Shown piece by piece: positions 16,435-25,760 of a stretch of DNA of 64,000 nt. The translations under genes were made by a program, and so were the position numbers. The stretch comes from Clostridia bacterium (GTDB lineage: Bacteria; Bacillota; Clostridia; Oscillospirales; CAG-272), in assembly GCA_017472255.1 (NCBI GenBank), contig JAFUQU010000028.1, positions 48,097 to 112,096 of the forward strand, in the 5' to 3' direction. Position 1 is the first letter of the stretch; each line of letters opens with the position of its first letter. The notes beneath the pieces were generated by a model, which made no database searches, was not told where the DNA came from, and saw only the letters and a list, made by a program, of their open reading frames with translations.

Positions 16435-18105
16435 TCAGCTTTTATACCGCGCCATCACCCGCTGCGCCGTGTGGATGCCATCCACCGCCGCCGATGTGAT
16501 GCCGCCCGCGTAGCCTGCGCCCTCGCCGCAGGGATAGAGGTTGTCCACCGCGCCTGCCGTTCCGTCCTCGCCGCGCACAATGCGCACGGGAGCGGAGGTT
16601 CGCGTCTCCACGCCGGTTAGAATCGTGTCCCGGGCGTCGTAGCCCCGGAGCTTCCCGCCGAAGCTGCGGAAGCCCTTTTTCAGCATATCGCCGACAAATC
16701 CGGGCAGCACGGACGACAGGTCGCACAGCGTGTACACGCCGTTCCGATAGGTGGGCTGCACCCTGCCCGGCTCGGTGAAATGGGAAGTCTTCCCGTCAAG
16801 GAAATCCCCCAGCGCCTCCACCGGCGCGCGGTAATCGTGAGCGCCCGTGTCAGCCGCCGCGAAGGCCGCCCGCTCCAGCTTCCGCTGGAACGCCACGCCG
16901 TCCCGCCAGCCGCCGCCCACATCCTCCGGGAAAACCGATACAGCCACCGCCGCGTTGGCGTTGCGTCCGTCCCGGGCATAGCGGCTCATGCCGTTTGTGA
17001 CGACGCCACCTTCCTCGCTGGCCGCCGCCATAACCTCGCCGCCGGGACACATACAGAAGGTGTAGACCCCACGGGCGCTGTCCGATACCAGCCCGCTCTG
17101 TTTCTCGCGCATGGACAGCGCGTATTCGCCGGGCGGCAGAATCCGCCTGCCGGAGGAATCGGTCAAATCGGCATACTTGCCGTAAAGCGCCGCGTCGATG
17201 TCGCTTTGCAGGTGCTCGGCGCGCACGCCCACCGAAAAGGGCTTGGGCAGAATCGTCACGCCCCGGGCGTCCAGCATATCGTAGGTATCCCGGGCGCTGT
17301 GTCCCACGGCGAGAATCACGCAGCCGCATTTCATCTCCCACCGCGCGCCGTTCTGCTCAACCACCGCCGCCGTGATTTTCCCTTTGCTCGTGACATAATC
17401 GGTCAGCTTCGTGTGAAAATGAATCTCCCCGCCCAGCGCTTCAATGCGGCGGCGGATATTCTCCACCACGCCCAGCAGCCGGTCGGTGCCCACGTGAGGC
17501 TTCGCCAGCCAGACAATCTCTTCCGGCGCACCGAAATCCCGCATCCTCTCCAGCACATAGGAACAGCAGGGGTCGCTGATTCGTGTCACCAGCTTGCCGT
17601 CCGAGAAGGTTCCCGCGCCTCCCGCGCCGAACTGGATGTTGGTGTTCAAATCCAGCCGCCCGGTGCGGATAAACTCGTCCACCGCCGCCTGTCGGGTCGG
17701 AATATCCCCGCCCCGTTCGATGACAATGGGCGCATAGCCCTGTTCTGCCAGCAGCAGCGCCGCGAACATCCCGCAGGGGCCAAAGCCCACCACCAGCGGA
17801 CGTCCGTCCATCGGCTCGCTTCCCCGCTCCAGCGCCAGCGGCGGACGCTCCACGATCTGCGCGTCGGCAAGGGAAGCGATGCGCGCCCGCTTTTTGTCGG
17901 AAATCTCGCATTCCACCGTCACCGAATAGACAAAATCCGGTGCGCCGCCCTTTCTCCGGCGGGCGTCGATGGAACGTTTGTGCAGGGACGCGGAGAGAGA
18001 CTCGCTCCCCGACAGTCCCAGCTTTTTCTTCGCCGCCCCGAAGCTCTCCTCCATGGGAGCGGTGATGGGCAGGCGTATGTTATTTACAATAATAGAAGTC
18101 TTCAT
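16435..18105 (-). CDS. FAD-dependent oxidoreductase (conserved clostridial family)
   Basis: 556 aa. Residues 1-90 are a small N-terminal domain; LVVGFGPCGMFAALLLAEQG (about 105-125) is the GxGxxG FAD-binding site, and DNLYPCGEGAGYAGGI near the C-terminus is the second FAD motif (GxGxGYAGG). This is the uncharacterised NAD(P)/FAD-dependent family common in Clostridia, usually 500-560 aa. CxxC-type cysteines (CMCPGGEV) are present mid-protein. Its start overlaps the stop of cdaR (ATGA), so it is co-translated with the c-di-AMP cyclase pair. The substrate is unknown. Confidence 0.85.
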   Translation of the reverse strand: MKTSIIVNNIRLPITAPMEESFGAAKKKLGLSGSESLSASLHKRSIDARRRKGGAPDFVYSVTVECEISDKKRARIASLADAQIVERPPLALERGSEPMDGRPLVVGFGPCGMFAALLLAEQGYAPIVIERGGDIPTRQAAVDEFIRTGRLDLNTNIQFGAGGAGTFSDGKLVTRISDPCCSYVLERMRDFGAPEEIVWLAKPHVGTDRLLGVVENIRRRIEALGGEIHFHTKLTDYVTSKGKITAAVVEQNGARWEMKCGCVILAVGHSARDTYDMLDARGVTILPKPFSVGVRAEHLQSDIDAALYGKYADLTDSSGRRILPPGEYALSMREKQSGLVSDSARGVYTFCMCPGGEVMAAASEEGGVVTNGMSRYARDGRNANAAVAVSVFPEDVGGGWRDGVAFQRKLERAAFAAADTGAHDYRAPVEALGDFLDGKTSHFTEPGRVQPTYRNGVYTLCDLSSVLPGFVGDMLKKGFRSFGGKLRGYDARDTILTGVETRTSAPVRIVRGEDGTAGAVDNLYPCGEGAGYAGGITSAAVDGIHTAQRVMARYKS

Positions 18106-19394
18106 CCGTTGATTGTCACATTCATCTTGTATTCGCCGATTTCGTAAACGTTGCCCACCAGCGCGGAGGACAGCGTGATTGTCACCGGCACCTGCACCTT
18201 CCCCACTGCCTTATTCAGATAGCCCAGATCGATTGTCACCGTCACGTTGGAATTGTTCAGCAGAGCCAGCAGCGCCCTGGTGCCGCGGAATGTAATTTCA
18301 ATTTCGCTGGTGTCCAGCGAGTAATTCAGGTTGTTGGGGTTATTGGCGATCAGATTGGAAATGGTCACTTTCCGGGTTTCGGTGTTCATATGCGTCACCT
18401 TGATCTCGGCAGTTTTGATGCCGCTGACGTTTTCCATATCGTCGGACAGCATGATGCTGGTGGAGATAGTGGTATCCTCGATGATCTTCTTCTCATCCAG
18501 CTGATAAATGGTGATCGTGTCCATATCCGCCAGAACGTCGGGATCGCCCTTGATGCGGATGGACGCGGGGGTGATCTTCACGCTCACGTTGGAATTGTTG
18601 TAGTAGCCGTACTTGTAATCCACCGCCAGCGCCACGTCCTTGTAAGCATAAACCGGGACGCGCACCGAAACCTCGGTGGTCTGGAGCTTCACGTAAGGGC
18701 TGGTAATCTCCGTGCCGTTGGCGTCAAAGAGCACCAGCTTGCCTGTGGCGTTCAGCGTCTTGCTGATTTGTCCCAGATCCAGCGAAACCTGCGCGTATGC
18801 CACTCGGGAAAGCTCCGCCTCCGGACCGGTGACGCTCACCATTTCCAAACTCGGCTCAGGCTCACCCAGCGTGTAGGAGGTTTCGATGGAATAGGTGGGC
18901 ACCACCTTCACCGGCACGCTGATGGATGTGCGGCGGTCGATGTAGACATTCAGGTAATCCACCGACTGGCTGATCACATTGATGCCGACGGGGACGGAGG
19001 TATGCACCTCCAGCGTGTATTCGCCCGCTTCATTCACATTGCTCACGTCCACATAGACGCTGATGCTGTCCAGCGACAGCCGGTTAATCTCCGCGTTGGG
19101 ACCGTTGACTGTCAGGTCGATCAGCGAGTCGTAGCCGGTGATGATGGACATCCCCAGCTCCTCCTCGATGCGCTCCAGATTGCGGATGTCCACCTTCACG
19201 CCCGAGAAGGTCTTTTCTTTGGTGGTGGTGTCGGTGCTGACCACATAGAACCAGAGAATCACCGCCGCCAGCACGCAGAGCACCTTGGCGATAATCGTCT
19301 CGTATTTGCCGGCTTTGACGACCTGATAGTCGCCGCCCGATTCAGCAACATGCTTTTCGTATTCGTCGCCGGGTCTGTTCTGTTTATTCTGCAT
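18102..19394 (-). CDS. cdaR: YbbR-domain regulator of c-di-AMP cyclase (CdaR)
   Basis: 430 aa from ATG 19394. A GTG seven codons upstream is possible, but it lies on the ribosome site itself. One transmembrane helix near the N-terminus (AKVLCVLAAVILWFYVV) is followed by about four extracytoplasmic YbbR repeats (for example GVKVDIRNLERIEEEL, VPVKVVPTYSIETSY, VRVPVYAYKDVALAV). In other Firmicutes CdaR binds and modulates the membrane cyclase CdaA. It lies 17 bp after cdaA and overlaps the next gene by 4 bp. Confidence 0.9.
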   Translation of the reverse strand: MQNKQNRPGDEYEKHVAESGGDYQVVKAGKYETIIAKVLCVLAAVILWFYVVSTDTTTKEKTFSGVKVDIRNLERIEEELGMSIITGYDSLIDLTVNGPNAEINRLSLDSISVYVDVSNVNEAGEYTLEVHTSVPVGINVISQSVDYLNVYIDRRTSISVPVKVVPTYSIETSYTLGEPEPSLEMVSVTGPEAELSRVAYAQVSLDLGQISKTLNATGKLVLFDANGTEITSPYVKLQTTEVSVRVPVYAYKDVALAVDYKYGYYNNSNVSVKITPASIRIKGDPDVLADMDTITIYQLDEKKIIEDTTISTSIMLSDDMENVSGIKTAEIKVTHMNTETRKVTISNLIANNPNNLNYSLDTSEIEITFRGTRALLALLNNSNVTVTIDLGYLNKAVGKVQVPVTITLSSALVGNVYEIGEYKMNVTING

Positions 19395-19411
19395 CGGTAG
19401 AGGTGCTCCTT

Positions 19412-20320
19412 TCACTCGGATTTGTTATTGTTCTGCCGCTCCTGGGAGCCGCCGTTCCCCGGCATATCGTGGCGGGTAAAGCGCGAGAAGGGGGAAGACT
19501 TTTTCGGGGCTTCCTCGGTGATCAGCAGACCGGTCAGCTCGGCCTTCAGCGTGTTGTAGCTGAAATTGCGGCGGAGCTGTCCGTCGATGGCGATGGAAAT
19601 GGTGCCCGTCTCTTCGGAAACCACGATGACCACGGCGTCGCTGTTCTCGCTCATGCCGATGGCGGCTCGGTGACGGGTGCCCAGATCCTTGATGATGTCG
19701 CCGTTGGTGGACAGGGGCAGAAAACATCCCGCCGCCCAGATTCGGTCGTCGCGGATAACCATGGCGCCGTCATGGAGGGGCGCTTTGTTGAAGAAAATGT
19801 TGCGGATGAGAAAAGCGGTGGGATTGGCGTTGACCACCGTGCCGCTGGCGATGATATCGCCCAGCTTGGTGGAACGCTCGATAACAATCAGCGCGCCGGT
19901 CTTGTCCATGGACATATCGCAGACCGCCTCTGTGATTTCGGCGATCATGGTCGCCGTGTGCGTGACATCGCTGGATTTGGACTCGCCAATGGAACGCAGG
20001 CTCTTCAGCGGCTCGGCGCCCACCTGCTCAAGGGCGGTGCGCAGCTCGGGCTGAAAGAGGATGATGAAAGCGATGACGCCCACCTGGAAGATATTCTGCA
20101 AAATGAACCGCAGGGCGTGCATCTCCAGCAGGTCGCTGAAAAACAGAATCGCCAGCATGAAAAGCACACCTGCCGCCAGCTTGCCTGCCCGGCGTTCGCG
20201 GATGAATTTGTATATATAATAGAATAGGAAGGAGACGATGGCAATATCGATAATGTCAATGAATGAGATATTGCTGATGATATTCCACGCGCCTTCCAGC
20301 GCCTGCCAAAAAAGCTCCAT
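19412..20320 (-). CDS. cdaA: Membrane diadenylate cyclase CdaA
   Basis: 302 aa from ATG 20320 (AGGAGG upstream). Three N-terminal membrane helices (residues about 8-80) are followed by the DAC domain with both catalytic motifs, LHDGAMVI (DGA) and LGTRHRAAIG (RHR). It makes cyclic di-AMP from two ATP at the membrane and is the single housekeeping cyclase of many Firmicutes. It is the first gene of an operon with cdaR. Targets in this window may include the RCK-type potassium subunit at 9578-10240. The C-terminal tail (KKSSPFSRFTRHDMPGNGG) is long and disordered. Confidence 0.95.
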   Translation of the reverse strand: MELFWQALEGAWNIISNISFIDIIDIAIVSFLFYYIYKFIRERRAGKLAAGVLFMLAILFFSDLLEMHALRFILQNIFQVGVIAFIILFQPELRTALEQVGAEPLKSLRSIGESKSSDVTHTATMIAEITEAVCDMSMDKTGALIVIERSTKLGDIIASGTVVNANPTAFLIRNIFFNKAPLHDGAMVIRDDRIWAAGCFLPLSTNGDIIKDLGTRHRAAIGMSENSDAVVIVVSEETGTISIAIDGQLRRNFSYNTLKAELTGLLITEEAPKKSSPFSRFTRHDMPGNGGSQERQNNNKSE

Positions 20321-20514
20321 AAACCGGTGCGTCCTCCTCGGATATAATACTCTATAATATATTCTATCACAAATCCCGAGAAATTTCAAATGTTTCGGGA
20401 AATTTTAACGAAATAAAATACAGGGAATTTATCCTGTAAATTATGTACAATACGACGATAAAAAATTCTCAAGAAATTTCAAAATTTGTTCTTACATTTC
20501 AGTTGATTGTATGT

Positions 20515-20520
20515 TATAAT
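20515..20520 (+). promoter_or_regulatory. Candidate -10 element for ATPase-oxidoreductase operon
   Basis: TATAAT 40 bp before the ATG at 20560. The -35 region (around TTACAT, 20492-20497) is weak. Confidence 0.4.
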
Positions 20521-20559
20521 ATTATGTGGATGATTTTTATCACCCGTAAAGGAGTTCTT

Positions 20560-21243
20560 ATGCTCAAAACGTTGAAAAATTTGCAGAATCTTACTGTCAT
20601 AACCGGCCATTTCGGCTCGGGTAAGACCAATTTCGCCGTCAATCTGGCGAAAGCCGCCCGACAGGACGGTCGCGACGTAACCCTCATCGACATGGATATC
20701 GTCAATCCCTACTTCCGCGCCGCCGACAACCGCGCCGAGCTGGAAGCCCTGGGCGTGCGCTGCATCCTTCCCGATTTCGCCAACACCAGCGTGGACATCC
20801 CCTCGCTCCCCCCGGAAATCTTCTCCGCCTTCGAAGCCTACGAAACGGAAACCGACCGCCTGACCATCTTTGACGTGGGCGGCGACAACGGCGCGGTGGC
20901 GCTGGGCATGTACAACCGCTTTTTTGCGCAGTATCCCTACGACCTGCTCTATGTCATCAACCGCTACCGTCCCCTCACCGAGGAGCCTGCCGACTGCGCC
21001 GCGCTGCTGGGCGAGATTGAATATTACTCCCGCCTGAAGACCACCGGCATCGTCAACTGCTCCAATCTGGGCGCCGAAACCACGGCGGAGGATGTATCGT
21101 CCACCATCGGCTGGGCAAAGGATGTGGCGGAACGCTGTTCCCTTCCCCTTCTCTGCACCGCCGCGCTGCGTGAGCTTGCCGGAGAGCTGGAGACGGTGCC
21201 CGACCTGTTCCCCATCGAAAACGCAACAAAATTCCCCTTTTAA
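20560..21243 (+). CDS. MinD/ParA-like P-loop ATPase
   Basis: 227 aa from ATG 20560 (AAGGAG 6 nt upstream); the longer upstream frame has no ribosome site. Walker A is GHFGSGKTNFAVNLA, then VTLIDMDIVNPYFRAAD (switch region, characteristic of the Mrp/MinD/CobQ group) and LTIFDVGGDNGAVALG (Walker B). No membrane-targeting helix or cysteine pair for Fe-S binding is obvious. It lies 51 bp before a ferredoxin and the 2-oxoacid oxidoreductase genes, on the same strand, and may act in their assembly or regulation. That role is inferred only from the neighbours. Confidence 0.75.
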   Translation: MLKTLKNLQNLTVITGHFGSGKTNFAVNLAKAARQDGRDVTLIDMDIVNPYFRAADNRAELEALGVRCILPDFANTSVDIPSLPPEIFSAFEAYETETDRLTIFDVGGDNGAVALGMYNRFFAQYPYDLLYVINRYRPLTEEPADCAALLGEIEYYSRLKTTGIVNCSNLGAETTAEDVSSTIGWAKDVAERCSLPLLCTAALRELAGELETVPDLFPIENATKFPF

Positions 21244-21294
21244 TCCCGCCCACAACGTGCAAACGTTTGAGAATAAATCTAACGGAGGAAAACC

Positions 21295-21504
21295 ATGAAC
21301 AAAGTAACCTTTACCGAAGATCTTTGCAAGGGCTGCGGACTCTGCGTGAACGTATGTCCGAAGAAGATCATTGCCCTCGATCACGCAAAGCTCAACAAAA
21401 AGGGCTATCACCCCGCCGGGGTGACCGATCAGTCCAAGTGCATCGCCTGCGCCATGTGCGCCACCATGTGCCCCGACGTGGTCATCAAGGTCGAGAAAGA
21501 ATAA
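21295..21504 (+). CDS. 2-oxoacid:ferredoxin oxidoreductase delta subunit (2x[4Fe-4S] ferredoxin)
   Basis: 69 aa. Two complete cluster motifs are visible, CKGCGLCVNVCP and CIACAMCATMCP, each CxxCxxCxxxCP. It carries electrons between the TPP enzyme and external ferredoxin. First of four structural genes in the order delta-alpha-beta-gamma, with 15 bp to the alpha gene. GGAGG ribosome site before ATG. Confidence 0.9.
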   Translation: MNKVTFTEDLCKGCGLCVNVCPKKIIALDHAKLNKKGYHPAGVTDQSKCIACAMCATMCPDVVIKVEKE

Positions 21505-21519
21505 CTGGAGGATTATAGA

Positions 21520-22583
21520 ATGTCTAAGAAAGTCTTAATGAAGGGCAACGAAGCCATTGCCGAGGCTGCCATCAAGTCGGGCTGCCTGCACTTCTTCGGC
21601 TACCCCATCACCCCTCAGACCGAAATTTCCGAATACATGGCAAAGCGTATGCCCAAGGTCGGCGGTCTCTGCTTACAGGCCGAGAGTGAAATCTCCGCCA
21701 TCAATATGATTATGGGCGCGGCAGCATCCGGCTCCCGCTGTCTGACCTCGTCCTCGTCCCCCGGAATCTCCCTGAAGAGCGAGGGCATTTCCTACATCGT
21801 CGGCTGCGACCTTCCCTGCGTCATCGTCAACGTACAGCGCGGCGGCCCCGGTCTTGGAAGCATCCAGCCCTCCCAGCAGGACTACTATCAGGCCACCAAG
21901 GCCAACGGTCACGGCGACGAGCACGTCATCGTTCTCGCCCCCAACTCCGTGCAGGAAATGGCTCAGCTGACCAGCGAAGCCTTCGATCTGGCCGATATCT
22001 ATCGTATGCCCGCCATGATCCTTGCCGACGGTTCGCTGGGTCAGATGATGGAGCCGGTGGACTTTGAGCTTGGCTCCAAGCGCGAAATCCCCGAGAAAAC
22101 CTGGGCGACCAACGGTACATACGGCAAGCGCAAGAAGAATATCATCAACTCCCTCTACATGGATCCCAACGAGCTGGAAAAATCCGTCCTCGCCCGCTTT
22201 GAGCGCTACGCCGAGGTGACGGACAAGGAAGTCAAGTACGAGGAATACAAGTGCGACGACGCGGACATCGTAATTGTCGCTTACGGCATCACCTCCCGCA
22301 TCGCCAAGACCGCCATCTCCGCCGCCCGCGCCAAGGGCATTAAGGTCGGTCTGCTCCGTCCCATCACCCTTTGGCCCTATCCGAAGAAGCCGCTGCGCGC
22401 GCTGGCTGACACCGCAAAGCACTTTCTCGTGGTCGAGATGAACATGGGTCAGATGGTTGACGACGTGAAGGTCGCCACCGAGTGTAAGAAGCCTGTGTCC
22501 TTCTTCGGACGCACCGGCGGCGTTATCCCCGCGCCCGCCGAGATTCTTGCGGAAATTGAAAAGATTGCAGGAGGACTTAACTA

Positions 22584-22584
<1 letters not shown>
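21520..22584 (+). CDS. vorB: 2-oxoacid:ferredoxin oxidoreductase alpha subunit (VorB/KorA type)
   Basis: 354 aa. GNEAIAEAAIKSGCLHFFGY and YPITPQTEISEYMAKR mark the alpha subunit of the KOR/VOR group, followed by the conserved AESEISAINMIMGAAASGSR stretch and a C-terminal transketolase-like domain. It oxidatively decarboxylates branched-chain or other 2-oxoacids to acyl-CoA, passing electrons to ferredoxin. The start follows the delta gene by 15 bp and the stop overlaps the beta start (TAATG). The exact 2-oxoacid (2-oxoisovalerate or 2-oxoglutarate) is not decided by sequence. Confidence 0.88.
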
Positions 22585-23357
<773 letters not shown>

Positions 23358-23358
23358 G

Positions 23359-23892
23359 ATGACAACAAACATCCTTTTAGCAGGCTTCGGCGGACAGGGC
23401 ATTCTGTTCGCGGGCAAGCAGCTGGCAAAGACCGCCATGTACTCCGATCTTCAGGTTTCGTGGCTGCCCTCCTACGGTCCCGAAATGCGCGGCGGCGCCG
23501 CAAACTGCTCGGTCATCATCTCCGATGAGGAAATCGGTTCGCCGCTGGTTGTGACCCCCGATCTGCTCATCGCCATGAACCTGCCCTCCTACGACAAGTT
23601 CGCCCCCAACGTGGTTCCGGGCGGAACGATCATCTACGATTCCACGCTGGTCTCCACCGACCGCGTTCGCGATGACGTGAAAGCCTGCCCCATCCCCGCC
23701 ACCGGCATCGCTTCCGAAAACGGGCTGGACGGCATGGCAAACGTGATCATTCTGGGCTATCTGCTCAAGATCACCGGTCTGTTCGAGTACGACAAGTTCC
23801 TCGAGTACATGATCGCCAGCATTCCCCCCACAAAAGCAGCACTCATCGAAAAGAATACCAAGGCACTGTCCCTCGGTTACAATTTCGCGTAA
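23359..23892 (+). CDS. 2-oxoacid:ferredoxin oxidoreductase gamma subunit
   Basis: 177 aa. [19 protein letters not shown] is the signature of the gamma (KorC/VorG) subunit, followed by [20 protein letters not shown]. It binds the CoA side of the complex and completes the four-subunit enzyme. The hairpin cluster at 23903 begins 10 bp after its stop and probably ends the transcript. Confidence 0.92.
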   Translation: MTTNILLAGFGGQGILFAGKQLAKTAMYSDLQVSWLPSYGPEMRGGAANCSVIISDEEIGSPLVVTPDLLIAMNLPSYDKFAPNVVPGGTIIYDSTLVSTDRVRDDVKACPIPATGIASENGLDGMANVIILGYLLKITGLFEYDKFLEYMIASIPPTKAALIEKNTKALSLGYNFA

Positions 23893-23902
23893 ATCATCTC
23901 AA

Positions 23903-24072
23903 GGGGCTGTTGCACTAAGGTGCAACAGCCCCAATAAAATACATCTTGTCGCCTGAAAGGCGACATTCGCCCATCGGGGGCTCCATTTTTGTGTGCTATG
24001 CACACAAAAACCGATGTATTTGGGCGCATACGCGCCTGGAGCTGTCACAAGTTTTCAACTTGCAACAGCTCC
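23903..24072. repeat. Cluster of five hairpins after the oxidoreductase operon
   Basis: Hairpin 1: GGGGCTGTTGCA-CTAAGG-TGCAACAGCCCC (23903-23932). Hairpin 2: GTCGCC/GGCGAC (23948-23964). Hairpin 3: TTTTTGTGTG/CACACAAAAA (23986-24010). Outer arms AAATACATC (23938-23946) and GATGTATTT (24013-24021) enclose 2 and 3. Hairpin 4: GGCGC/GCGCC (24023-24036). Hairpin 5: GGAGCTGT/ACAGCTCC around CAAGTT/AACTTG (24038-24072). Hairpin 1 shares its CTAAGG loop with 25632-25660 and 28724-28757. Confidence 0.8.
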
Positions 24073-24099
24073 TTATTTGTATTATGAAGGAGTCTCAAC

Positions 24100-25620
24100 A
24101 TGAAAATCAACCTTTTAGAAAACGAGGTCTGGTACGGTCTGGCGGTGGAGGACGGCGATAAAATGCCGCTGGACGCTTCCAAAAGCTATTCCCGCAATCT
24201 CCAGCCCGTGAATACCAACAACCAATATTCGCCCCTGCTGCTCTCCAGCAAGGGACGCTACATCTGGGGCGACGACGGCTTCAATCTGACGCTGGCGGAC
24301 GGCGTTCTGACCGTGGAATCCAGCCTCGCCGAGGTGAAGCTGTACGAGGGTTATGAGAACCTGCGGGGCGCGTTCCGTACTGCGGCGAAGGCGCACTTCC
24401 CGGCGGACGGCAAGCTGCCGCCGGAGGAATTCTTCTCCAAGCCCCAGTATAACACCTGGATTGAGCTGCTCTACGAACAGAATCAACACGACATCACCGA
24501 ATACTGCCGCCACATCGTTGAGCACAATATGCCCAAGGGCGTCATCATGATTGACGATATGTGGTGCGATTATTACGGCTATTGGGACTTCAACCGCCGG
24601 AAGTTCCCCGACCCCAAGGGAATGATGGATCTGCTCCACCAGTGGGGCTTTAAGGTGATGGTCTGGATCTGCCCCTTCATCTCCCCCGACTCGAAGGAAT
24701 TCCGGCTGCTCCGCGACCGGGGCGGACTGGTTCGCACCCAGGACGGCAAGGTGCGCATGGTGGAATGGTGGGACGGCATCTCGGCGGTGCTTGATCTGTC
24801 CAACCCCGTCGATCAGCAGTGGTTCCGGGAGCAGTGCGACTTTCTGACCGAAACCTACGGCGTGGACGGCTTCAAATTCGACGCAGGCGACGCCTATTTC
24901 TACCGCATGGACGACAAAACCTTCGGCAATGTGACGCCAAACCAGCAGTGCGAGCTGTGGGCACAGGTCGGTCTGAACTACCCCTACAACGAATACCGCG
25001 CCTGCTGTAAGAACGCTGGACGTCCGCTGGTGCAGCGGCTTCAGGACAAGGGTCACCGCTGGACGGGAACGGGCGTGAATCAGCTTCTGCCCCATATGCT
25101 GGCGCAGGGCATCCTCGGTTATGCCTTCGGCTGCCCGGATATGGTGGGCGGCGGACAGTTCGCCGACTTCCTGCCCGGCGCGGTGAATTTCGAGCAGGAG
25201 CTGTTCGTGCGTTACTGCGCGGCGGCGGCGCTGATGCCGATGATTCAGTTCTCGGCGGCGCCGTGGCGGGTGCTGGATGACGAGCATTACGCGATGATTC
25301 TGAAGCTGATGGAAGTCCGCGAACGCTTCCTGCCGGAGATTCTGCGGCTGGTGCGGGAAGCCGCCTTCACCGGTGAGCCGGCGGTGCGCTACATGGAATA
25401 CGTATTCCCCGGACAGGGACTGGAACGGGTCACTGACCAGTTCATGCTGGGCGACGATATCCTCGTCGCGCCGGTGCTGACGAAGGGCGCGCGCTCCCGG
25501 AGCGTGATTCTCCCCGCCGGACGCTGGAAGCGGGACGTGGGCGGCGAGCTGTTGGAAGGCGGGCGCACCGTCACGGTGGACGCTGCGCTGGACGAGCTGC
25601 CGGTATTCGTTCGGGCGTAA
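24100..25620 (+). CDS. GH31-family alpha-glycosidase
   Basis: 506 aa. GH31 core with the nucleophile in VDGFKFDAGDAYF and the acid/base Asp in FGCPDMVGGG; upstream GVIMIDDMWCDYYGYWDF and the substrate site KVMVWICPFISPDS are typical. The usual N-terminal beta-sandwich (galactose mutarotase-like) is mostly missing, so it is short for the family (usual 650 or more). No signal peptide: cytoplasmic. It starts the glycan block and has its own ribosome site (GAAGGAG 9 nt before ATG). It probably releases alpha-linked hexoses or 6-deoxyhexoses from imported oligosaccharides. Confidence 0.88.
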   Translation: MKINLLENEVWYGLAVEDGDKMPLDASKSYSRNLQPVNTNNQYSPLLLSSKGRYIWGDDGFNLTLADGVLTVESSLAEVKLYEGYENLRGAFRTAAKAHFPADGKLPPEEFFSKPQYNTWIELLYEQNQHDITEYCRHIVEHNMPKGVIMIDDMWCDYYGYWDFNRRKFPDPKGMMDLLHQWGFKVMVWICPFISPDSKEFRLLRDRGGLVRTQDGKVRMVEWWDGISAVLDLSNPVDQQWFREQCDFLTETYGVDGFKFDAGDAYFYRMDDKTFGNVTPNQQCELWAQVGLNYPYNEYRACCKNAGRPLVQRLQDKGHRWTGTGVNQLLPHMLAQGILGYAFGCPDMVGGGQFADFLPGAVNFEQELFVRYCAAAALMPMIQFSAAPWRVLDDEHYAMILKLMEVRERFLPEILRLVREAAFTGEPAVRYMEYVFPGQGLERVTDQFMLGDDILVAPVLTKGARSRSVILPAGRWKRDVGGELLEGGRTVTVDAALDELPVFVRA

Positions 25621-25631
25621 GAAAGGATAAT

Positions 25632-25660
25632 GGGCTGTTGTACTAAGGTGCAGCAACTCC
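25632..25660 (+). terminator. CTAAGG-loop hairpin after GH31 gene
   Basis: GGGCTGTTGTA-CTAAGG-TGCAGCAACTCC, imperfect stem followed by TTTATT. Same loop as hairpin 1 at 23903 and the terminator at 28724. Confidence 0.6.
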
Positions 25661-25700
25661 TTTATTAGACCTGTTCATAAAATTGTTACAATTTTATCTC

Positions 25701-25731
25701 TTGACTGTTCCCCGGTAGGATAGCTTATAAT
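25701..25731 (+). promoter_or_regulatory. MerR-type promoter, 19-bp spacer
   Basis: TTGACT (25701-25706), 19-bp spacer, TATAAT (25726-25731). A 19-bp spacer is the special feature of promoters activated by MerR-family proteins, which untwist the DNA. CTGTTCC and GGATAG in the spacer form a partial dyad as in known MerR operators. It lies 30 bp before the gene for a MerR-domain protein, so autoregulation is likely. Confidence 0.65.
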
Positions 25732-25760
25732 GAAACCAGTGAAAGTGAGGTATCAACCGA

